Source: Mesorhizobium caraganae | GTDB lineage: Bacteria; Pseudomonadota; Alphaproteobacteria; Rhizobiales; Rhizobiaceae | DNA length: 64,000 nt | Assembly (NCBI RefSeq): GCF_016836705.1 | Contig: NZ_JAFCGY010000013.1 | Coordinates: 1 to 64,000 of the forward strand | Direction of reading: 5' to 3' | Part shown: positions 24,648 to 34,004 of the stretch, piece after piece | How the letters are laid out: every line of letters begins with the position of its first letter | Position numbering within the stretch: the stretch's first letter is position 1 | Notes under the pieces: model-generated | What the model saw: only the letters and a program-made list of their open reading frames with translations | The model's database searches: none | Told to the model about the DNA's origin: nothing | Made by a program: the position numbers and the translations under genes

Positions 24648-25592
24648 ATGAGTTGGGAACTACCGCCATTAGGGGCTATCCGGGTGTTTGAGGCCGCAGC
24701 GCGGCTTGGCAGTTTCACCAAGGCGGCCGAAGAACTCGGCATGACCCAGTCAGCCGCCAGCTATCAGATCAAGGTGCTGGAAGAACGCGCCGGAACGCCA
24801 CTTTTCATAAGGAAAACAAGGCAGATCGCCTTGACCGAGGCTGGACAACAGCTGGCGCCGCACGCATCCGGCGCGTTCTCGGCGCTGGCGGATGCATGGG
24901 TCGCCACCAAGGGCGGAGCCACCGGCGTGCTGTCGGTGACAACGATGGAAACCTTCGCAACGAACTGGTTAGCCGTGTGGCTTGGAACATTCCAGCTGAT
25001 GCATCCAGACCTCGCCGTGAAGGTGAATACATCGCAGGGCCTTGTCGATTTCACGCGCGGCGACATGGATGTCGGCATCCGCACCGGCTCCGGAAAATGG
25101 CCCGGCCTGACGGCGCATTATCTGTTCAAGGCGGACTACACACCGATGCTCAGCCCAAAGCTCGCCGAGAGCGTCGGCGGCATCCACCGCCCCGAGGATC
25201 TCTACAAGGTGCCGCTATGCTGTGCCGACGATCCGTGGTGGAAAATCTGGTTCGAGGCGGCCGGCGTGCCGTTCGAGCCCGATCGCATCATGGCCGGCCC
25301 GAAGCTGGGTACCCAGGCCTATGATGCGATGGCGGCGCTGACCGACAAGGGCGCCGCGATCCTGACCAAGAACCTTTACAGCGCCCTTTTGGCCAAGGGC
25401 CAGTTGATACAGCCATTCGACGTGCTTGGATCGGATGGCGACGGCTATTGGCTGGTGCATCTGGAGACCCGCCGCAACACACCCAAGATCAAGGTGTTCC
25501 GCGACTGGGTGCTGGCGCAAACGGCAGAGATACGCGAGCACGAGCGGCGCGATGTCCCTCAAAGCGTGGCGATAGAGCTCGCCCGCGCCTAG
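24648..25592 (+). CDS. LysR family transcriptional regulator (GcvA-like)
   Basis: 314 aa. The N-terminal winged helix-turn-helix is clear (LGAIRVFEAAARLGSFTKAAEELGMTQ split over residues 7-33), with SAASYQIKVLEER as recognition helix. The remainder is a LysR substrate-binding domain with a DVGIRTGSGKWPGL stretch typical of the GcvA subgroup. It probably controls itself and the divergent DUF1127 gene, since LysR regulators commonly act on divergent neighbours. Effector unknown. Confidence 0.9.
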   Translation: MSWELPPLGAIRVFEAAARLGSFTKAAEELGMTQSAASYQIKVLEERAGTPLFIRKTRQIALTEAGQQLAPHASGAFSALADAWVATKGGATGVLSVTTMETFATNWLAVWLGTFQLMHPDLAVKVNTSQGLVDFTRGDMDVGIRTGSGKWPGLTAHYLFKADYTPMLSPKLAESVGGIHRPEDLYKVPLCCADDPWWKIWFEAAGVPFEPDRIMAGPKLGTQAYDAMAALTDKGAAILTKNLYSALLAKGQLIQPFDVLGSDGDGYWLVHLETRRNTPKIKVFRDWVLAQTAEIREHERRDVPQSVAIELARA

Positions 25593-25596
25593 GTCC

Positions 25597-26100
25597 TCAA
25601 TCCTTGAAGGTGAACCCGTATTTTGCAACCTGCTCTTTCGGCATATCCGCAAGCGCCTGGCGGGTGGTGTAGCCGCCATAGATCTCCTTGCCGTTCTTGA
25701 TCATCCAGTCCTCGACGTCGGCCTCAGTCACCGTCATCCTGTCGCCCATCTTGTACTTGTTGCCGTTGACCGGCACGTCGGCGAGCAGGCCGATATAGGA
25801 GCCGTCGCTGTAGCCGACCAGCTGCATCCAGATATGCTCGGTGGCGCCGTTCTGGGTGAGCGGGAATTTTACCGTGTAGGTGCCGGGCGTGCCGGCGTCC
25901 ATCAGCTCTTGGAAGCGCTTGAGCGTAGAGCGGCCGCTGTCCTTGGCAGCCTGCATCGCCTTGTCCTCGGTGGAATAGGACACGACGTTTTGCTTCGACT
26001 CCGCCAGCGAGTCGCCACCACCCGCCATATGCCCGAGCGAATTGAAAAACCCGTAGCCGACAGCGGCGACAACAGCGATGGCCACAACTGGATTGCGCAT
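25597..26100 (-). CDS. DUF2314 domain-containing protein
   Basis: 167 aa with an N-terminal hydrophobic segment (VVAIAVVAAVGYGFF) that should anchor or export it. The DUF2314 pattern follows: MQAAKDSGRSTLKRFQ, VKFPLTQNGATEHIWM, and GDRMTVTEADVEDWMI. Function unknown. The 3' end is five bases from the LysR stop codon, tail to tail. Confidence 0.82.
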   Translation of the reverse strand: MRNPVVAIAVVAAVGYGFFNSLGHMAGGGDSLAESKQNVVSYSTEDKAMQAAKDSGRSTLKRFQELMDAGTPGTYTVKFPLTQNGATEHIWMQLVGYSDGSYIGLLADVPVNGNKYKMGDRMTVTEADVEDWMIKNGKEIYGGYTTRQALADMPKEQVAKYGFTFKD

Positions 26101-26261
26101 GGACCCCTCCGAAACCCGATCACGGGCACGTTACCGGAAGGCTGTTGCGATACCGCTAAAGGACAGAGTGAGCGGATCCTTAGCGTGACGCTGAAAATTC
26201 AACCCAAGGCGTCGCCCAAATGGCCACGGCGCTACCGGCGAGCTGTCACCTCGCGCGGGGC

Positions 26262-27347
26262 TCAGTTGGCGTCGGCGACGGTCGTCTGTCCGCCTGCCCA
26301 TGCCCGCCAGGCGCGCTCGTCGCCATGAAAGACGTTGAGGTCGATGCGACCGGTCACACCGTGCGACAGGCCGGAACCGGAATACTGCCAGAACAGCCAT
26401 TTGCGGCCGGGATAGACCTTTGAGGGATGCCGCGCCACCGCGCGCAGCCAGAATGGGTAGTCAAGAAATGCGCCCTTGAGATTGTCGCGGTAGAAATCGG
26501 GGCTGGTGTAGATGATGGGCCTCTGGCCGTAATGGCGCTCGAGCTTGTCCATGAACACCTGCATCTTCTCCAACACCGTGGCGCGCGAAGGCCGCCGCTT
26601 GCAGGAGGATTCGCCGTTCCATTCGACATCGATCACCGGCGGCAGCGCGCCGTCCATCTTCGGCACATTGCGGATGAACCAGTCGGCCTGCTCGCCGGCG
26701 GTGCGGCACCAGTAGAAGAAATGATAGGCGCCGCGCTTCAGCCCGGCGGCGTCGGCATTGCGCCAGTTCTTCATGAACATCGGGTCGAGATGGTCGCCGC
26801 CATCGGTCGCCTTGATGTAGGCGAAATTGGCGCCCTGGGCGCGCAGCTTGCTCCAGTTGACATTGCCCTGCCAGCGCGAGACGTCGACGCCGTGGACGGC
26901 GAGATAGCGTGGCGACGCCTTGCCGAAATTGATCGGCTTGGCATCACGAAAGCCGTAACGGGTCACCGGCGAGGCCAGCATGGCCGGCGCCGCACGCGTC
27001 AGCCGCTTTGGCGGCGACATCAGCGCTACCGGCTCAAGCTGCGGCCTGGTGTTCCCATCGGCCGAAGGCGTGTCCGCGACAATGGCCTCCTCTTCCTCGA
27101 CCATGGAGAAGGGCGGCGCATTGTCGGCCACGGCATTGTCGGCCGCAGTGTTGTCGGTCGCCATGTCGGACCGCATCGGCGCGAGGTCGGCGGTCTCCAC
27201 CGGAGCCGCCGCGACCGGCGCTCTTGGCCGCACGACCGAGCTGGTCGTCTCGTTCGACGGCTGCAAGGCATCGACGCCCGCTGTGGACGAGCAGCCGGCA
27301 AGGCACAGCGATGCCACCATAAAACCGACGACGCCTGAAATCCGCAT
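26262..27347 (-). CDS. GH25 lysozyme-like lipoprotein
   Basis: 361 aa from the ATG at 27347; a GTG seven codons upstream is possible. The N terminus carries a lipobox (MVASLCLAGC), then an Ala/Thr-rich linker of about 120 residues. The glycoside hydrolase family 25 barrel starts near residue 150 (HGVDVSRWQGNVNW) and includes the catalytic DxE pair in PPVIDVEWNG. These enzymes cleave the MurNAc-GlcNAc bond of peptidoglycan. A membrane-anchored muramidase would be a cell-wall remodelling enzyme. No prophage or lysis genes lie nearby. Confidence 0.88.
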   Translation of the reverse strand: MRISGVVGFMVASLCLAGCSSTAGVDALQPSNETTSSVVRPRAPVAAAPVETADLAPMRSDMATDNTAADNAVADNAPPFSMVEEEEAIVADTPSADGNTRPQLEPVALMSPPKRLTRAAPAMLASPVTRYGFRDAKPINFGKASPRYLAVHGVDVSRWQGNVNWSKLRAQGANFAYIKATDGGDHLDPMFMKNWRNADAAGLKRGAYHFFYWCRTAGEQADWFIRNVPKMDGALPPVIDVEWNGESSCKRRPSRATVLEKMQVFMDKLERHYGQRPIIYTSPDFYRDNLKGAFLDYPFWLRAVARHPSKVYPGRKWLFWQYSGSGLSHGVTGRIDLNVFHGDERAWRAWAGGQTTVADAN

Positions 27348-27471
27348 CTGGACCTGTACGCAAAACACAACAGACCGAAGGCAAACAGACGCCGCCGGAC
27401 AAACCGGCTTCGATTACTAACGATAAATTACCAACAAAGATTGAATCAAGTTGTTAGGAAATGGCTCTGTT

Positions 27472-27500
27472 CCTTCTCCCCCCCTGTGGGAAAAGGGGTA
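27472..27500. repeat. RIME-like repeat fragment
   Basis: ccttctcccccc followed by ctgtgggaaaagg resembles one degraded outer hairpin of the repeats at 18195 and 53982. Only one arm remains. It sits just after the stop codon of the small minus-strand gene at 27505. Confidence 0.5.
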
Positions 27501-27504
27501 GCCC

Positions 27505-27696
27505 CTACCTGCCCAGCCATTGCTGCATGCAGCTTTTGGCCACCACATGCGCGGGGGGCACGACGTCAACAGCAGGGCGACGCGCTCGTTCGAGCAGCAG
27601 GCGAACCTGTTCGGGGCGCACGCGATCACGCTCCATCACGAGCAGGACCATCGGATCGCTCAAAAGCTCGTCCAGGGTGTTGATTCTGTCGCTCAT
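27505..27696 (-). CDS. Small hypothetical protein
   Basis: 63 aa from the ATG at 27696, which has GGAGGAG nine bases upstream. The sequence begins MSDRINTLDELLSDPM and contains MERDRVRPEQVRLLLERAR, predicted to be mostly alpha-helical and charged. No signal peptide or membrane helix. I do not recognise the family. The strong ribosome site and helical composition argue that it is real. Confidence 0.6.
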   Translation of the reverse strand: MSDRINTLDELLSDPMVLLVMERDRVRPEQVRLLLERARRPAVDVVPPAHVVAKSCMQQWLGR

Positions 27697-27813
27697 CGGT
27701 CGTCTCCTCCAATACCAGACCCGCAGCCGATAGATGGCAGGCAATCATGGCCCGCCAATGACGTTTTGCCGGCTATGTCGTGTTTTCGGGATTACTTTCT
27801 GGTAAGGCCGGCA

Positions 27814-28215
27814 TCAGTTCGGAGGCGGCGCACCTTCATGTTGCGGCAGGCCGTCATCGAGCCGCAGCCAGGGCTGCTTCGAGGCAGTCCACATATGCAT
27901 TTCCGGCTTGAACAGCGACGGATCGTCGAGCGAGCCGGTGGTGATGCCGACAATCCCGGCGGAATCGCGCCGGGAAAACAGCGTCGTGCCGCAGGCGGCG
28001 CAAAAGCCGCGCTTGAGGTCCGGAGAGGTGTTGACCGTCGCCACCTGCCCCTCGACCGTGACATCATCGATGCGAAACAGCAGACGCGCGTTGAAGGCCG
28101 CGCCGATCACCTTCTGGCAGCGCCGGCAATGGCAGACGCGCTGGTTGAGCGGTGCGGCCTCGGCACTGTAGCGCACTGCCCCGCAATGACACCCACCCTG
28201 ATATTTCGCCATCAT
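27814..28215 (-). CDS. GFA family protein (zinc-binding)
   Basis: 133 aa. The zinc-ligand cysteines of the glutathione-dependent formaldehyde-activating family are present: GGCHCGAVRY, VCHCRRCQK and FCAACGTTLFSR. The family includes Paracoccus Gfa but most members have unknown roles. No C1 genes lie nearby, so a formaldehyde role is not implied. Confidence 0.87.
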   Translation of the reverse strand: MMAKYQGGCHCGAVRYSAEAAPLNQRVCHCRRCQKVIGAAFNARLLFRIDDVTVEGQVATVNTSPDLKRGFCAACGTTLFSRRDSAGIVGITTGSLDDPSLFKPEMHMWTASKQPWLRLDDGLPQHEGAPPPN

Positions 28216-28402
28216 ATGAACCCCCGAAGGTGTTTGAAAGTATCGACAGGCAGCTTTCGGTCAATTGAAAAGCCCTGATGGCACTATCGATTGCGCTGAT
28301 ACGACCGATGGCCTGCCGCTGGCCCAATCCGAGGCAGCGGCGAAGCATTGACAGCCGGCCAACCGCCGCGCCTGCTTGCCCTGGGCCGACCGCGAGGAAA
28401 CC

Positions 28403-29433
28403 ATGGCGCAGGACATCGAAACCATTGCCGTCGCGGATCTGTTCGGGCCGCCCTCGCCCGGCCGCGAGCGCACCGACGCGCGGATCCTGGCCGCTGCCTC
28501 CGGCATCGGTTTCATGGCGATCCGGGATTTTCCGGTCGACGACTGGCTTACACGGGACAAGCGGGCACAATTGCTCAACATCTTTGCCTTGCCCGACGCC
28601 GAAAAGGCAAAGCTGCTGCGCTGGAATTTCGACCGCACCAAAAAGAACGTCTATCGCGGCTGGTTCCCGCTGCAGCCGACCGCCGTCTCCTACAAGGAAG
28701 GCATGGACATGGGGCCGGACATTGCTAACGCGCAAACCGCCGGCTTCGACGCGGACGACCCGTTGCGCGAGCCGACGCCATTACCAGCTGAAGCAGTGTT
28801 GCCCGGCTGGCGCGAAGCTGCCGCACACTACTACCTGGCGATGGAAGCGCTCGGCAACGCACTGATGCGCTCTATCGCGCGCGGCCTCGACCTGCCGGAG
28901 ACAGTCTTCGACTCGGATTTCGACGGCGGCATCTCGACGCTGCGGCTGATCCGCTATCCCTTGCGCGATGCCAACAGCGGCGTCGATCTGAGCGGGCCGG
29001 AATTCTCGGCGTCCACAAAGGCGAGACGCGCACCATCATCGGGCGCGAACATGCCGATTCCGGCTTCGTCACGCTGTTAGCGCAGGATGGCGTCGAGGGC
29101 CTGCAGGCGAAGAACGTTGCCGGCGAATGGATTGACGTGCCGCCCGCCGACGGCACGCTGGCGGTCAATTTCGGCCAATTGCTCGAGCGCTGGACCGGCG
29201 GGCGGGTACGGGCGACGCTGCACCGGGTGATTGCGCCGAAGACAGCGCGCTACTCGATCCCGTTCTTCTACGAGCCGCGTGTCGATGCCGAGATCGCGCC
29301 GCTGCCTCTGGCAGGTGCGGCGCCGTTCGAGCCGTTCCTCTATGGCGACTATCTCTGGGAGCAGGCGACGAATTTCGTCGAGATGAGCGGCATCAAGCAT
29401 TTGCGCGAGCCGCGCCGCGCCAAGGCTTCGTAG
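28403..29433 (+). pseudogene. 2-oxoglutarate/Fe(II) oxygenase (isopenicillin N synthase family), frameshifted
   Basis: The frame from the ATG at 28403 (GAGGAAACC upstream) encodes the N-terminal half and then runs into nonsense and a stop at 29080. The C-terminal half continues in another frame to 29433 and carries the iron-binding HADSGF motif and the distal LHRV histidine. Adding one G to the tcggc near 29007 would give one 343-aa frame. This is therefore a single-base deletion, either a real mutation or a sequence error. The family includes isopenicillin N synthase-like oxygenases; substrate unknown. A strong terminator follows. Confidence 0.8.
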
Positions 29434-29448
29434 TTTCGCAGGCACAAA

Positions 29449-29480
29449 AAACCGGCCGTCTCGCTGGAGACGGCCGGTTT
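29449..29480. terminator. Bidirectional terminator hairpin
   Basis: A perfect 14-bp stem (AAACCGGCCGTCTC with its complement) closes a GCTG loop. It has A and T runs at its base on both strands and lies between the oxygenase gene and the convergent hydrolase gene. Confidence 0.9.
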
Positions 29481-29495
29481 CAACTTCCGGCAGAC

Positions 29496-30452
29496 CTACT
29501 CGGTTTCGCTGACGACTTCGTCCCAGGTCTTTACCTTGGTTTCGCCGTTGAGGAACGGCAGCGCCGCGGCCGTCAGTTCCGGCGCAAAGAAGACGTCGTA
29601 GTGGGTGCGGTTCGGAATGATGGCCAGCCGGTTCTGCGACAGGTTCTCGCGCATCCAGCCGGCATCCTTCAATCCACCGCCCAGCATCTGGTAGAACTTG
29701 ATCTCGTGCTCGGGCTTGTACATGTCGCTGTCGCCATAGGCGAGCATGACCGGCATCTTCAGCTTCGCCACATCGGCGGAATAGTCGTAATCCTTGCGCA
29801 TGAAATTGCCGAGCGCGTCGAGCAGTTTCGGGAAATCGTCCGGATACGGCGCCACTGCAACGTAGGACTTGTACATCGGGGTGTCCTTCATGAACGGCGC
29901 GGCAGCGGCGCTCACCTGAGCCTGTTGCGGACGCATTTCGTCGTAGAAGCCATCGGCGGCGTAGCCGGTCGACACCAGGACAAGCCTGCGTATTGTCTCG
30001 GGGTGCTGGACAGCCATGCGGAAGGCGACGCCGCCGCCCAGCGAATAGCCGAGCACATCGACCTTATCATAGCCGAGCGCCTTGACGATGGCAGCCATGT
30101 CGTCGCCGATCGCCTCCAGGCTGAATGGCCGCTCGCCGAGCGCGGTGCGGCCATGGCCCTGCAGGTCGACCGCAATGATGGTGCGATTCTCGGCCAGCTT
30201 CGGCAGCAGCGGCGCGAACATGTCAGACGTGCCGAGGCCGCCATGCAGCAGAAGCAACGGTTCGCCCTTGCCGTAGACGGCGTAATAATAAAACAACCCA
30301 TTGATAGGCAGCAGGCCGGACCTTTCCGGCGTCGGCATGGCATTGGTCTCGGTCGTCATGGCGGTCTTTGTCTCCTCTGCATTGGTCAGGCCGGGTGCCG
30401 CGAACAAGGCCGCAACCGAGGCAAGCATGGCGAAAAAAATCGATCTGGACAT
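29496..30452 (-). CDS. Alpha/beta hydrolase, secreted
   Basis: 318 aa with a signal peptide (MSRSIFFAMLASVAALFAA then a processing site near TNAEE). The fold landmarks are LLLHGGLGTSDMF as oxyanion region, VDVLGYSLGGGVAF with the nucleophile serine, and NRTHYDV with the histidine. This is the large esterase/lipase-like family, and substrate is not predictable. It stands alone between two terminator-like regions and would act in the periplasm. Confidence 0.88.
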   Translation of the reverse strand: MSRSIFFAMLASVAALFAAPGLTNAEETKTAMTTETNAMPTPERSGLLPINGLFYYYAVYGKGEPLLLLHGGLGTSDMFAPLLPKLAENRTIIAVDLQGHGRTALGERPFSLEAIGDDMAAIVKALGYDKVDVLGYSLGGGVAFRMAVQHPETIRRLVLVSTGYAADGFYDEMRPQQAQVSAAAAPFMKDTPMYKSYVAVAPYPDDFPKLLDALGNFMRKDYDYSADVAKLKMPVMLAYGDSDMYKPEHEIKFYQMLGGGLKDAGWMRENLSQNRLAIIPNRTHYDVFFAPELTAAALPFLNGETKVKTWDEVVSETE

Positions 30453-30574
30453 GTGTCAGTCTCCTCAGGGTCCGCCCCAAGGACGAGCGAGCGCGCCGCG
30501 CGCCGACACGGTCCGCGAGAAAATCTGCGGTGCAATCGTCGGCCGGTTGTTTTTGATCGGTCGCAGAATGCGCC

Positions 30575-30823
30575 TCAGTGGCGCTTGGCTTGCACCAGAT
30601 AGGCGTCGATTTCGGTCTCGCCGAGCCATTTGGCGGCTTCCAGCCGGTGCAGGCCCTCGACCAGGATATGACGCTTGCCGTCATGGCGGACCTGGATCGG
30701 CGTCTTCATGCCGTTTTCCAGTATGTCTTCGGCCAGATGCCGGACCGTTTCGGGATGCAGCGTCTTCTTGCGCGCCGTCGGCACGTAGATGTCGTCGACC
30801 TTGACCTTCTGCACTCTCAGCAT
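30575..30823 (-). CDS. ParB-like N-terminal domain small protein
   Basis: 82 aa from the ATG at 30823, with GGGAG seven bases upstream; a frame to 30886 is less likely. The pattern KVKVDDIYVPTARKK, VRHLAEDILENGMKTPIQVR and LVEGLHRLEAAKWLG is the ParB/Sulfiredoxin-like nuclease domain. There is no DNA-binding helix-turn-helix and no parA neighbour, so a chromosome segregation role is unlikely. Stand-alone ParB domains of this size occur in many proteobacteria without known function. Confidence 0.8.
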   Translation of the reverse strand: MLRVQKVKVDDIYVPTARKKTLHPETVRHLAEDILENGMKTPIQVRHDGKRHILVEGLHRLEAAKWLGETEIDAYLVQAKRH

Positions 30824-30977
30824 GCCGGCTCCCGAGACGGAAAATACCGCCTCGCCTGAGATAGTCGGTTTGCCGGGTGCGGCCAAGAGCGGCTAAGCAA
30901 TTGCTGGCCCGATCGTTTCCATTTGACGCTTGGCCGGGAGATAGCCGAAATGGCGGCCTGTCACTTTTCCGGTGTCC

Positions 30978-32618
30978 ATGACCCATCTGCAAACCGAATT
31001 CCCCGATTTCGGACTGACGCCCGAGCAGCGCCGCGAGGCGGTGCGCGGCCATTATTACGAATGGCCAGGGATGGACGGCGCGCGCGGCGAGATTTGGTGC
31101 TATTCGGACCGATTTTCGTATCGTGCCGGTGAGACCGTGACGCTGCATGTCAACTCGACGGCGCCGCGCTTCAGCCTCGCCATCGTTCGCGACGGCGGCA
31201 CCGAGACAAAGGTCTTCGAGCAAACGGGCCTGTCGGCGCGCTGGCAGGACACGCCGGACCAGTGCTCAGTCGAAGGCTGCGGCTGGGAGGCGTCGTTCGA
31301 ATTTCGGATCGGCGACGACTGGCCGTCCGGCGCTTACCGCATCACGCTGACGGCGGATGGGCGCGACGGCAAGCCAATCCTTTGCCGCCACCTCATCATT
31401 GTCGCTCCCTTACCCGGCAGAAAACCCGGCCGGGTGCTGCACGTGGCGGCGACCGGAACCTGGCTTTCCTACAATACCTGGGGCGGCTCCAACCACTATC
31501 AGGGCATCACCGGGCCGAACCGCAATCAATATGCAACGATGGTGTCGACGCAGCGTCCCTGGTGCCGCGGTTTTGTGGTGCTGCCCAAGGCCGCGCCGCG
31601 CGTGCCGCTGGAAGTCGCGGTGCCGCCAAAGACCGTGCCGCGCTATCCCCATATGGAATGGGCGTTCGCCACGGGACATTCGAAGAAATACACCTCTTCC
31701 GGCTGGGCAAGTTATGACAGCCACTTCTTCCGTTTCGCCGAGCGCGCCGGCTACAGCGTCGATCTCGCCAGCCAGCACGATTTGCATTTTGCGCCCGAAA
31801 TCCTCGACGGCTACGATTGCGTCGTCTTCGTCGGCCATGACGAATACTGGACCTGGGAAATGCGCGACGCTGTCGACACCTATGTCGAGCGTGGCGGCCA
31901 CGCGGCGCGCTTTGCCGGCAATTTCATGTGGCAGACCAGGCTTGAGGACGAAGGCCGCCGGCAGGTCTGCTACAAATACCGGGCGCGCGCCGAGGACCCC
32001 GCCTATCAGGGCGGTGACGTGACCCGCGCCACCAATTCCTGGGAGGCACCGGAGATCGGCCGTCCCGGTGCACTGACCTTCGGCCTCAATGCCACACGCG
32101 GCGTCTATGCCGGCTGGGGCGGCTGTGCGCCGCGCGGCGTGCGCGGCTTTCCGGTCTACCGGCCCGAGCACTGGGCCTTTGCCGGCACCGGCATCTACTA
32201 TGGCGACCTGCTCGGCGCCGACAGCCATGTCTATGGCTATGAGGTCGACGGGCTCGATTTCGAGATCCGCGGTGGCCTGCCCTACCCGACATCGGACAGC
32301 GGCGCGCCGGAAGGTCTGCAAGTGCTGGCCGTCGGCATGGCGAGCCAGGTCGAGGAAAGCGCCGACATCCCGATCGAGGACCAGTTTCTGACCGACGAGG
32401 ATGGCCGCTTCACCGCCGAAACGCTGTTTGGCGAGCCAAGCGATGCCAATCTGGAAAAAGTCAAACGCGGCAATGGCATGATCGTCAATTTCCCGCGCGG
32501 CAAGGGCGAGGTCTTTCACGCCGGAAGCTGCGAATGGGTCGCCGGCCTGCTAAGGCAGGATCCGATGGTCGAGCGCGTGACCAGGAATGTAATCGACCGC
32601 TATCTCGGCCGAAAGTAA
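30978..32618 (+). CDS. N,N-dimethylformamidase beta subunit-like protein
   Basis: 546 aa from the ATG at 30978; a GTG two codons earlier is possible. The N-terminal part is a beta-sandwich-like region (RFSYRAGETVTLHVN). The C-terminal part contains VVFVGHDEYWTWEMRDAVDTY and GGHAARFAGN, the pattern of the large subunit of dimethylformamidase, which hydrolyses an amide using a mononuclear iron held by tyrosines and a glutamate. It is shorter than the Paracoccus subunit (about 760 aa) and no small subunit gene is adjacent. First gene of an apparent six-gene operon, so an amidohydrolase step at the head of a catabolic route is the working guess. Confidence 0.75.
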   Translation: MTHLQTEFPDFGLTPEQRREAVRGHYYEWPGMDGARGEIWCYSDRFSYRAGETVTLHVNSTAPRFSLAIVRDGGTETKVFEQTGLSARWQDTPDQCSVEGCGWEASFEFRIGDDWPSGAYRITLTADGRDGKPILCRHLIIVAPLPGRKPGRVLHVAATGTWLSYNTWGGSNHYQGITGPNRNQYATMVSTQRPWCRGFVVLPKAAPRVPLEVAVPPKTVPRYPHMEWAFATGHSKKYTSSGWASYDSHFFRFAERAGYSVDLASQHDLHFAPEILDGYDCVVFVGHDEYWTWEMRDAVDTYVERGGHAARFAGNFMWQTRLEDEGRRQVCYKYRARAEDPAYQGGDVTRATNSWEAPEIGRPGALTFGLNATRGVYAGWGGCAPRGVRGFPVYRPEHWAFAGTGIYYGDLLGADSHVYGYEVDGLDFEIRGGLPYPTSDSGAPEGLQVLAVGMASQVEESADIPIEDQFLTDEDGRFTAETLFGEPSDANLEKVKRGNGMIVNFPRGKGEVFHAGSCEWVAGLLRQDPMVERVTRNVIDRYLGRK

Positions 32619-32628
32619 GAGGGGTTGA

Positions 32629-33996
32629 ATGATCGCCTTGCAGTCCGTCGAATCCGACCGTCGACCGAACCTTTTCCATTTCACCAGGTTGCAACGACCA
32701 ATGGTGGACCGCGCCGATGGCATCTACCTGTGGGACAAGAGCGGCCGCCGCTACATCGACGGATCGAGCGGCGCGGTCAACGTCAATGTTGGCCATGGCA
32801 ACCGCAATGTCATCGACGCGATGAAGCGGCAGCTGGACCGCGTCAGCTTCGCCTACATCTTTCAATTCGAGAACGAACAGGCGATCGGGCTGGCGCGCGC
32901 ACTGGCCGATCGCCTGCCTAACGGGCTCAACCGCATCTATTTCGTTTCCGGCGGCTCCGAGGCGATCGAAGCCTGCCTCAAGCTCGCGCGGCAATGGGCC
33001 GTCGCAACAGGTCAGCACAAACGCTGGAAGACCATCGGCCGGATGCCCTCCTATCATGGTGTCACAGTCGGCACGCTTGCCGTAACCGGCGATGACATTC
33101 TCACCAAGACCTTCGATCCGATCGGTCGGCCAATGCCATTGGTGCCGGCCCCGTTTGTTCATCGCGATCACGACAACCTGTCAATGGAACAGCGAGGTGT
33201 CCGCTACGCGAATATGCTGGAGGAAAAGATCCTGGAGGAAGGGCCGGAAAGTGTGCTCGCCTTCATCATGGAGCCGATCGGCGGCGCCGCGACCGCGGCG
33301 CTGGTCCCGCCGGACAGCTATTTTCAGCGTATCCGCGAAATCTGCGACCGCCACGGCATCCTGCTCATCCACGACGAAGTGATGACTGGTATCGGGCGCA
33401 CCGGCAAATTCCTGGGCGGCGACCACTGGTCCTGCCGGCCGGATATCGTCGCGCTGTCCAAGGGTCTTTCATCCGGTTATGCGCCCCTTGGCGCACTTGC
33501 CGCGACAGAGAGGATCGTCGGGCCGGTTGTCGAGGCGGGTGGATTCCTGCATGGCCATACATACGGCGGCAACCCTGTGGCTTGCGCAGCGGGCATTGCC
33601 GTTCTTGGCGAGGTCGACCGACTTGGCTTGATCGAGAATTCCGCCGCCATGGGCGAGATGCTGAGGGCCGAGCTTGAAGCCCTGTCGAGCCGCTTTCCTT
33701 TCATAGCCGACGTGCGAGGCAAGGGCCTTTTCATGGGAGCGGAGCTCTACGCGGACCCCTTGGCCAAGACGCCACTGCCACAAAATCTCAACGCCAATTT
33801 GCGGCTGATCGATCTGGCCTTTGAACGCGGACTGATCGTTTACTCGCGGCGCGTGCGTGGCGGGCCGGTGAGCGACAATTTCATGGTCTGCCCGCCGCTG
33901 ATCGCGACCCACGACCAGATCGGTGAGATTATGGCGGTCCTTGGCGACACACTGGAAGCACTTGCCGTCGAACTCAACCTGCCGGTCAACCGCTGA
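32629..33996 (+). CDS. Class III aminotransferase family protein (PLP)
   Basis: 455 aa. Fold-type I, class III aminotransferase: GGSEAIEACLKLARQW binds the phosphate of the cofactor, HDEVMTGIGRTGKF gives the cofactor-contacting aspartate, and VALSKGLSSGYAP carries the Schiff-base lysine. Members move an amino group from an omega-amine or beta-amino acid to pyruvate or 2-oxoglutarate. Here it lies 11 bases after the dimethylformamidase-like gene and nine before the BKACE gene, so its keto product may be the substrate of that cleavage enzyme. Substrate unknown. Confidence 0.88.
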   Translation: MIALQSVESDRRPNLFHFTRLQRPMVDRADGIYLWDKSGRRYIDGSSGAVNVNVGHGNRNVIDAMKRQLDRVSFAYIFQFENEQAIGLARALADRLPNGLNRIYFVSGGSEAIEACLKLARQWAVATGQHKRWKTIGRMPSYHGVTVGTLAVTGDDILTKTFDPIGRPMPLVPAPFVHRDHDNLSMEQRGVRYANMLEEKILEEGPESVLAFIMEPIGGAATAALVPPDSYFQRIREICDRHGILLIHDEVMTGIGRTGKFLGGDHWSCRPDIVALSKGLSSGYAPLGALAATERIVGPVVEAGGFLHGHTYGGNPVACAAGIAVLGEVDRLGLIENSAAMGEMLRAELEALSSRFPFIADVRGKGLFMGAELYADPLAKTPLPQNLNANLRLIDLAFERGLIVYSRRVRGGPVSDNFMVCPPLIATHDQIGEIMAVLGDTLEALAVELNLPVNR

Positions 33997-34004
33997 GGCG
34001 CAAA

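Noticed and set aside
26262..27347. Prophage lysis gene (GH25)
   Set aside because: Lipoprotein signal and no holin, tail or integrase genes around; a cell-wall enzyme is more likely.
30575..30823. ParB chromosome-partition locus
   Set aside because: Only the N-terminal domain is present, with no HTH, parA or parS-like sites.
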